DNA of 9,434 nucleotides from SAR324 cluster bacterium (GTDB lineage: Bacteria; SAR324; XYD2-FULL-50-16): NCBI GenBank assembly GCA_002401295.1, contig NVSR01000054.1, positions 6,752-16,185 on the forward strand, given 5' to 3'. A program made the position numbers and the translations under genes. This document shows, piece by piece, positions 5,462 through 9,434 of this stretch (within the stretch, counting starts at the first letter, position 1; each line of letters begins with the position of its first letter). The notes beneath the pieces were generated by a model, which was not told the origin of the DNA, did no database searches, and saw nothing but the letters and a program-made list of their open reading frames with translations.

Positions 5462-7123
5462 ATGTTACGTCTCAATGAAATCATCTTGCCCCTTAATCAC
5501 ACAGATGATGACTTACCTGCAGCCATAGCCAAAAAACTAAATATTACTCCTGATAAACTACTGAGTTTCTCGATTTATAAGCGCAGTTATGATGCCCGTA
5601 AAAAATCGAATATTCTATTGATATATCAATTGGAAGTGGAATTAAGTGAGAAAAATGAAACTGAGATACTAAACAAGTTTAGAAATCAACCTTCCGTTAA
5701 ATCCAGCCCCGACACAAGTTATCACCAGGTTGCTCAGGCAAATGATGATTTTCCGACAAAAAAACAACTCAGGCCCTTAGTTATAGGTTTTGGTCCCGCT
5801 GGAATATTTTCCGCTTTGTTGCTGGCCCAGATGGGACTCAGGCCCATTGTTCTGGAAAGGGGGAAGGAAGTCAGGCAACGGAGTAAAGATACCTTTAATT
5901 TCTGGCGTAAAGGTGAGTTAAATACTGAGTCAAATGTTCAGTTTGGTGAGGGGGGTGCTGGCACCTTCTCGGACGGAAAACTGTACACTCAGGTTAAAGA
6001 TAAGCGCCATTTAGGGCGTAAAGTGCTGAATGAATTTGTTATTGCTGGTGCATCAAAAGAGATACTAGTGGTGAGTAAACCCCATATCGGTACCTATAAA
6101 CTGATCAAAATAGTTGAGAATATGCGGGCTGAGATCATCCGCTTAGGTGGTGAAATTCGTTTTGAACAAAAAGTTGAAACCATCAATCGTAAGCTCTGCA
6201 CTGATGGAAATGATGTTGGAGCAGCTGGCCAGATTACAGGTGTGACTTTAAGTAGTGGCGAAATCATAAATAGTCGCCATGTCATTTTGGCGATCGGACA
6301 TAGTGCCCGTGACACGTTCAAAATGCTCCTGGATCAGGGGGTGTATATTGAGGCGAAACCTTTTTCAATTGGCTTTCGTATAGAGCACCCTCAATCAGTC
6401 ATTGATCAGGCACGATTTGGTGAAAATGCGGGGCATCCGATCTTAGGATCTGCGGATTATAAGCTGGTTCATCATTGTAAAAATGGTCGCAGTGTCTATA
6501 GTTTTTGTATGTGCCCGGGGGGAACTGTTGTTGCTGCTGCCTCAGAAGCAGGCCTTCTGGTCACGAATGGAATGTCTCAATATTCCCGTAGTGAACATAA
6601 CGCCAACTCCGCTATTGTGGTCGGGATCAATCCTGAACAAGACTACCCCGAGCATGTACTCGCGGGAGTTGATTTGCAAAGAAAGCTGGAAATTTTGGCC
6701 TATGAGTCAGGAGGATCGAACTACAGTGCTCCTGTCCAATTAGTGGGTGATTTTTTAAAGGGTAAAGCATCAACGAAGTTAGCAAGTGTCACACCCTCAT
6801 ACAAACCGGGAATTGCATTAGTAGATTTATCAGACACATTACCCAAATTCGCAATTGATGCTATCCGGGAAGCAATCCCTGTTTTTGATAAAAAGATTAA
6901 AGGTTTTGCCATGGCCGATGCAATTTTGACAGGAGTGGAAACAAGAACTTCATCACCAATTTGCATAAAACGGGGGAAAGATTTTCAAAATATAAACACA
7001 AGAGGGCTATATCCGGCCGGTGAGGGCGCGGGTTACGCAGGCGGCATCTTGTCATCCGGGATTGATGGAATCAAAGTTGCTGAAGCCCTTGCACTGGATA
7101 TCTTAAATCAGATTATTCATTAA
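5462..7123 (+). CDS. FAD-dependent dehydrogenase of the COG2509 family, function unassigned
   Basis: A 553-residue cytoplasmic flavoprotein. An N-terminal domain of about 60 residues carries the family mark YKRSYDARKKSNILLIYQLE (39-58). A linker follows, then the FAD-binding Rossmann fold: VIGFGPAGIFSALLLAQMG with the GxGxxG at 109-114 and acidic Glu132 in VLERGKEV to hold the FAD ribose. Next is the conserved NVQFGEGGAGTFSDGKLYTQ (158-177). The C-terminus has VETRTSSPI and GLYPAGEGAGYAGGILSSG, the second flavin-contact motif. Full length and motif order fit COG2509, whose members are predicted dehydrogenases with no established physiological substrate. The ATG has only a weak purine stretch (AAGAA) ahead. 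Its neighbours, a relic antitoxin and an intron relic, give no functional hint. Confidence 0.92.
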   Translation: MLRLNEIILPLNHTDDDLPAAIAKKLNITPDKLLSFSIYKRSYDARKKSNILLIYQLEVELSEKNETEILNKFRNQPSVKSSPDTSYHQVAQANDDFPTKKQLRPLVIGFGPAGIFSALLLAQMGLRPIVLERGKEVRQRSKDTFNFWRKGELNTESNVQFGEGGAGTFSDGKLYTQVKDKRHLGRKVLNEFVIAGASKEILVVSKPHIGTYKLIKIVENMRAEIIRLGGEIRFEQKVETINRKLCTDGNDVGAAGQITGVTLSSGEIINSRHVILAIGHSARDTFKMLLDQGVYIEAKPFSIGFRIEHPQSVIDQARFGENAGHPILGSADYKLVHHCKNGRSVYSFCMCPGGTVVAAASEAGLLVTNGMSQYSRSEHNANSAIVVGINPEQDYPEHVLAGVDLQRKLEILAYESGGSNYSAPVQLVGDFLKGKASTKLASVTPSYKPGIALVDLSDTLPKFAIDAIREAIPVFDKKIKGFAMADAILTGVETRTSSPICIKRGKDFQNINTRGLYPAGEGAGYAGGILSSGIDGIKVAEALALDILNQIIH

Positions 7124-7141
7124 TGTGGATGGCTGAGCTGT

Positions 7142-7326
7142 CAGAAGGTTTCTCACACGAGTTCTCACGTGTCGCCATCTTTTCCAGTAACACATTCGAA
7201 ACCTCCTACGGATCCAGCCATCTATTCCATCAATTGGACTATATGGCTCTTTTCCTCGTTGACTTTTAGCTTAAGCTTTTGCTTAAGATAAGACTTGATG
7301 CTGCTCATCTGCACTCTTTGATTTTA
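7142..7326 (-). pseudogene. Group II intron reverse transcriptase/maturase remnant
   Basis: Read on the minus strand, two pieces of a group II intron-encoded protein are visible. At 7222-7326 the frame NQRVQMSSIKSYLKQKLKLK continues with VNEEKS and ends at a TAG (7222-7224). It matches the 'rv..si..fLe.kLkLkVN.eKS' block after the YADD motif. At 7142-7234, in another frame, IDGWIRRRFRMCYWKRWRH followed by VRTRVRNLL matches the C-terminal maturase domain ('WirrRlR...WKqWkr.rtr..nL'). The thumb segment between them is deleted and the frame shifted. The YADD motif, the rest of the palm and domain V are absent. It fills most of the gap between the two flavoprotein genes and looks fully inactive. 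Confidence 0.75.
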
Positions 7327-7458
7327 CCCAAAGTCGAATCCATTAACGGTGATTTTCCTACAGAGGACTTTCACCTCAAATCCAACTTGTATCTTTGGCA
7401 TTTGCATTCAATCATTCATACGCCAAAATATATTTAATTTCTTAGTAATTACAAATAA
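7327..7458. other. Non-coding stretch between the maturase relic and the YhiN-type gene
   Basis: No credible gene is present. On the minus strand a short stem with a purine-rich loop (GAGG and CCTC arms, 7363-7377) resembles a domain I hairpin seen in some bacterial group II introns. It could be leftover intron RNA sequence next to the maturase relic, but four base pairs do not establish that. The last 40 bases are very AT-rich (TATATT at 7429-7434) and probably hold the promoter of the next gene, although no -35 box lies at the right distance and no ribosome binding site is seen before the ATG at 7459. Confidence 0.25.
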
Positions 7459-8631
7459 ATGAAGTACGATTGCATTATTATTGGTGCTGGAGCCTCAGGT
7501 TTAATGGCGGCTGCCACTGCAGGTTATCGGGGACGAAAGATATTAGTATTGGATTCTGCTAATAAAGTAGGTAAAAAAATTCTTATGTCTGGAGGCGGAC
7601 GTTGTAATTTTACGAATTACTATGTAGAACCCGAAAGTTATACTTCCAATAATCCTCATTTTTGTAAATCTGCGTTAAGTCGATACACCTCGTACGACTT
7701 TATTGAAATGGTCAGCAAATACAAACTTGAGTATCATGAGAGAGCCAATGGCCAACTTTTTTGTGACAATAGATCCAACGATATTCTTGATATTCTGTTG
7801 AGTGAATGCGAGAAAGCGGATGTCAAAATAATAACTAACTGCAAAGTAGATAGAGTCGAAAAAAATGATGGCTTTATCTTGGATACGACATCCGGACAAT
7901 TTACTTGTGACTCTTTGTTGGTTGCTACTGGGGGTCTGTCGATTCCTATTTTGGGTGCCACAGGATTTGGTTACCAATTGGCGAAACAGTTTGGTCTAAG
8001 AGTTACTGCCACCCATGCTGCTTTAGTACCCTATACTTTTAGTGGTAAATGGCTCGATATTACAAAAAATCTTTCTGGTATTTCCATGGAAGTGGAAATC
8101 AGTACTAATAGCACAAGTTTTCAAGGTCCACTGCTGTTTACTCACCGTGGTATTAGTGGTCCTGCGGTATTGCAGAGTAGTAATTATTGGAAATTAGGAG
8201 AAGAAATCACCATCAACTTTTTTCCCACTCAATCATTAGAAGGTACAATACAAAAGTGGCGAGAAGAGGGAAAGAAAAGAAAACTGAGCAATCTATTAGC
8301 TGAAGAATTGCCTAAACAGTTTGTAAATACCTGGCTTCAGCTTTTTGGAGAAGATAAGCCTGCAAATCAGTATTCAGACAAGGAAATTAAACTCATAGCC
8401 GAACAGTTCCAACAATGGAAAATTACTCCTGCTGGTACAGAAGGTTATCGGAAAGCAGAGGTGACCCAAGGAGGTATTGATACAGATGAAATATCTTCCA
8501 AAACTTTTGAGGCCCAGAAAGTTAGTAATTTATTTTTTACTGGTGAAGTCCTAGATGTCACAGGTCAGCTTGGTGGATTTAACTTTCAGTGGGCGTGGTC
8601 AAGCGGATATTGTGCAGGACAATATATTTGA
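7459..8631 (+). CDS. yhiN: HI0933/YhiN-family FAD-dependent flavoprotein
   Basis: A 390-residue cytoplasmic flavoprotein of the HI0933/YhiN family (COG2081). The FAD Rossmann motif MKYDCIIIGAGASGLMAA has GxGxxG at 9-14 and the ribose-binding acid Asp32 in VLDSANKVGKK. The family hallmark KKILMSGGGRCNFTN is at 39-53. A second flavin segment, LLVATGGLSIPILGATGFGY, is at about 153-172. The C-terminal signature is GEVLDVTGQLGGFNFQWAWSSG (about 362-383, read in two parts GEVLDVTGQLGG and FNFQWAWSSG). Length is normal. The fold is known for the family, but the reaction is not settled, so no substrate is proposed. The ATG has no visible Shine-Dalgarno sequence, which could mean weak translation or a leaderless transcript. 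It is unrelated to the COG2509 flavoprotein beyond the shared FAD fold. Confidence 0.92.
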   Translation: MKYDCIIIGAGASGLMAAATAGYRGRKILVLDSANKVGKKILMSGGGRCNFTNYYVEPESYTSNNPHFCKSALSRYTSYDFIEMVSKYKLEYHERANGQLFCDNRSNDILDILLSECEKADVKIITNCKVDRVEKNDGFILDTTSGQFTCDSLLVATGGLSIPILGATGFGYQLAKQFGLRVTATHAALVPYTFSGKWLDITKNLSGISMEVEISTNSTSFQGPLLFTHRGISGPAVLQSSNYWKLGEEITINFFPTQSLEGTIQKWREEGKKRKLSNLLAEELPKQFVNTWLQLFGEDKPANQYSDKEIKLIAEQFQQWKITPAGTEGYRKAEVTQGGIDTDEISSKTFEAQKVSNLFFTGEVLDVTGQLGGFNFQWAWSSGYCAGQYI

Positions 8632-8689
8632 TCCTTCACAGGGATGAAACCCGAGAGCTATACGAAGTTTTTGTGCTAATAATAGGTTC

Positions 8690-8711
8690 ACCGGAGGATA
8701 CTTGCTCCGGT
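8690..8711 (+). terminator. Hairpin downstream of the YhiN-type gene, possible terminator
   Basis: ACCGGAG (8690-8696) pairs perfectly with CTCCGGT (8705-8711) across an eight-base loop, a GC-rich seven-pair stem 59 bases after the stop codon. It is followed by CATAAAACTGTTT rather than a run of T, so it is at best a weak intrinsic terminator. It could instead be an RNA-stabilising stem. Confidence 0.4.
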
Positions 8712-8796
8712 CATAAAACTGTTTAGCCTTAGCTTGTACTGGGCTAGGAAGTAGTGTAAATTATACATTATTCATCATCTGTTGTAAGAAGATCGA

Positions 8797-8813
8797 TATC
8801 AAATATTTTGATA
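8797..8813. promoter_or_regulatory. 17-base palindrome just before the AhpD-like start codon
   Basis: TATCAAA (8797-8803), a three-base centre TAT, and TTTGATA (8807-8813) form a perfect dyad ending five bases before the ATG at 8819. It occupies the place where a ribosome binding site should be, and no good one is visible. It could be a repressor operator, or an RNA hairpin restricting initiation. Because the sequence is pure AT apart from one G/C pair, chance is a real possibility. Confidence 0.3.
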
Positions 8814-8818
8814 AAAAA

Positions 8819-9434
8819 ATGTCATTATTAGATCAAATCCCATGGAATGATAGTTATTTAAAGGATACTGGACCTGACTTGCCTACATCCGTCAAAATAG
8901 AAATTATAAAAATAATGGGCTATGTTCCTGAAATTTTTCCTGCTCTTGGCGTTTCACCATGGATTATTAAAGGGTTGTTGGAATTTGACCAAATTCCAAT
9001 AACTCACATTGATTTCAGATTAGCCGACATGATCTTAATGATAATTAGCCGAGAAAATACGTGTCGATTTTGTTATGGTGCCTCTCGATCAATGTTAAAG
9101 ATTACGGGGATGAAGGAAAATAAAATTCGAGAAATGGAGTCTGATTTATTTTCGAGTACTCTCAATAAAAAAGAAAAAGCAGCCCTTAGCTTTGTCCAAG
9201 TCATGTCACAATCTCCAGCAAAATGGAGTGAGAAAAAAGACCTCCTCAAAAATAATGAAGAATGGTCTCAGGAAGCCTGGACAGAAATTGCTTTGATTGG
9301 GATGCGATCTCAATTATGGAATAAAATATTTACGCTCACCGCCGCTCAACCCCCTCTCATTGAAAAACGATTACAAAGTATTTTTGCTCCCCTATTTTCT
9401 TTCATAGTCAAACGAATGTTGAACAACAGAAAGA
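8819..9434 (+). CDS. AhpD/carboxymuconolactone decarboxylase-like protein, 3' end outside window
   Basis: The frame from ATG 8819 stays open for 205 codons to the window edge, so the gene is partial here. It is an all-helical protein of the AhpD/CMD type. The central helix reads DMILMIISRENTCRFCYGAS (70-89), with the redox-type CxxC at Cys82-Cys85, followed by RSMLKITGMKENKIREME. In AhpD the motif is ExxCxxCxxxH and serves as a thiol relay for alkylhydroperoxide reduction. Here Glu79 and both cysteines are present but the following His is not, so a redox or scaffold role is possible and peroxidase activity uncertain. The latter half (EKAALSFVQVMS, WTEIALIGMRSQLWNKIFTL) continues the pattern of a second, degenerate CMD unit. 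Start choice rests on position alone, since the ribosome binding site is poor. Confidence 0.8.
   Translation, partial: MSLLDQIPWNDSYLKDTGPDLPTSVKIEIIKIMGYVPEIFPALGVSPWIIKGLLEFDQIPITHIDFRLADMILMIISRENTCRFCYGASRSMLKITGMKENKIREMESDLFSSTLNKKEKAALSFVQVMSQSPAKWSEKKDLLKNNEEWSQEAWTEIALIGMRSQLWNKIFTLTAAQPPLIEKRLQSIFAPLFSFIVKRMLNNRK

Noticed and set aside
7129..7269. Plus-strand small protein starting MAELSEGFSHEF
   Set aside because: The minus strand of the same DNA encodes the recognisable maturase domain, so the plus-strand frame is a shadow.
7270..7287. Perfect hairpin CTTAAGC-TTTT-GCTTAAG as a regulatory stem
   Set aside because: It falls in the maturase relic where the minus strand encodes the repetitive LKQKLKLK segment, so codon repetition explains it.

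Overview
The window is about 9.4 kb of moderately AT-rich bacterial chromosome. Gene content suggests a gammaproteobacterium: a Txe/YoeB-type toxin-antitoxin pair, a COG2509 flavoprotein, a YhiN/HI0933 flavoprotein and a TrmK-type methyltransferase. The WYL regulator and the group II intron relic also have close relatives in Bacillota, so the assignment is tentative. Intact single-gene modules are separated by short stretches holding remnants of decayed genes and mobile elements, as in an accessory region with repeated insertion and deletion.

Left part (1-1585): the 3' tail of an upstream gene, an intact YefM-like antitoxin and Txe/YoeB-like toxin overlapping by GTGA, then a 266-residue HEAT-like repeat protein. 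Middle (1626-4079): a WYL-domain regulator followed on the same strand by an epoxide-hydrolase-type alpha/beta hydrolase and a small VOC (glyoxalase-fold) protein. This could be a detoxification cassette with its own regulator. Next (4080-4399), what first looks empty is two fused relics: pieces of an IS1182-type transposase in two frames, and one and a half WG repeats with an in-frame stop.

The only clear minus-strand gene is trmK (4400-5089), with a TTG start. Just upstream lies a 41-codon open tail of an unidentified gene, then a cluster of palindromes (5200-5239) and an orphan, truncated YefM-like antitoxin (5299-5430) with no toxin. Two unrelated FAD flavoproteins follow (COG2509 type, 5462-7123; YhiN/HI0933 type, 7459-8631). 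The 335 bp between them holds an internally deleted, frameshifted relic of a group II intron reverse transcriptase/maturase on the minus strand. The window ends inside an AhpD/carboxymuconolactone-decarboxylase-like gene (from 8819) with a CxxC motif.

I see no tRNA, rRNA, CRISPR array, intact insertion sequence or convincing new multi-gene system. The most informative observations are the unannotated relics, the orphan antitoxin beside a palindrome cluster, and the regulator/epoxide hydrolase/VOC grouping.
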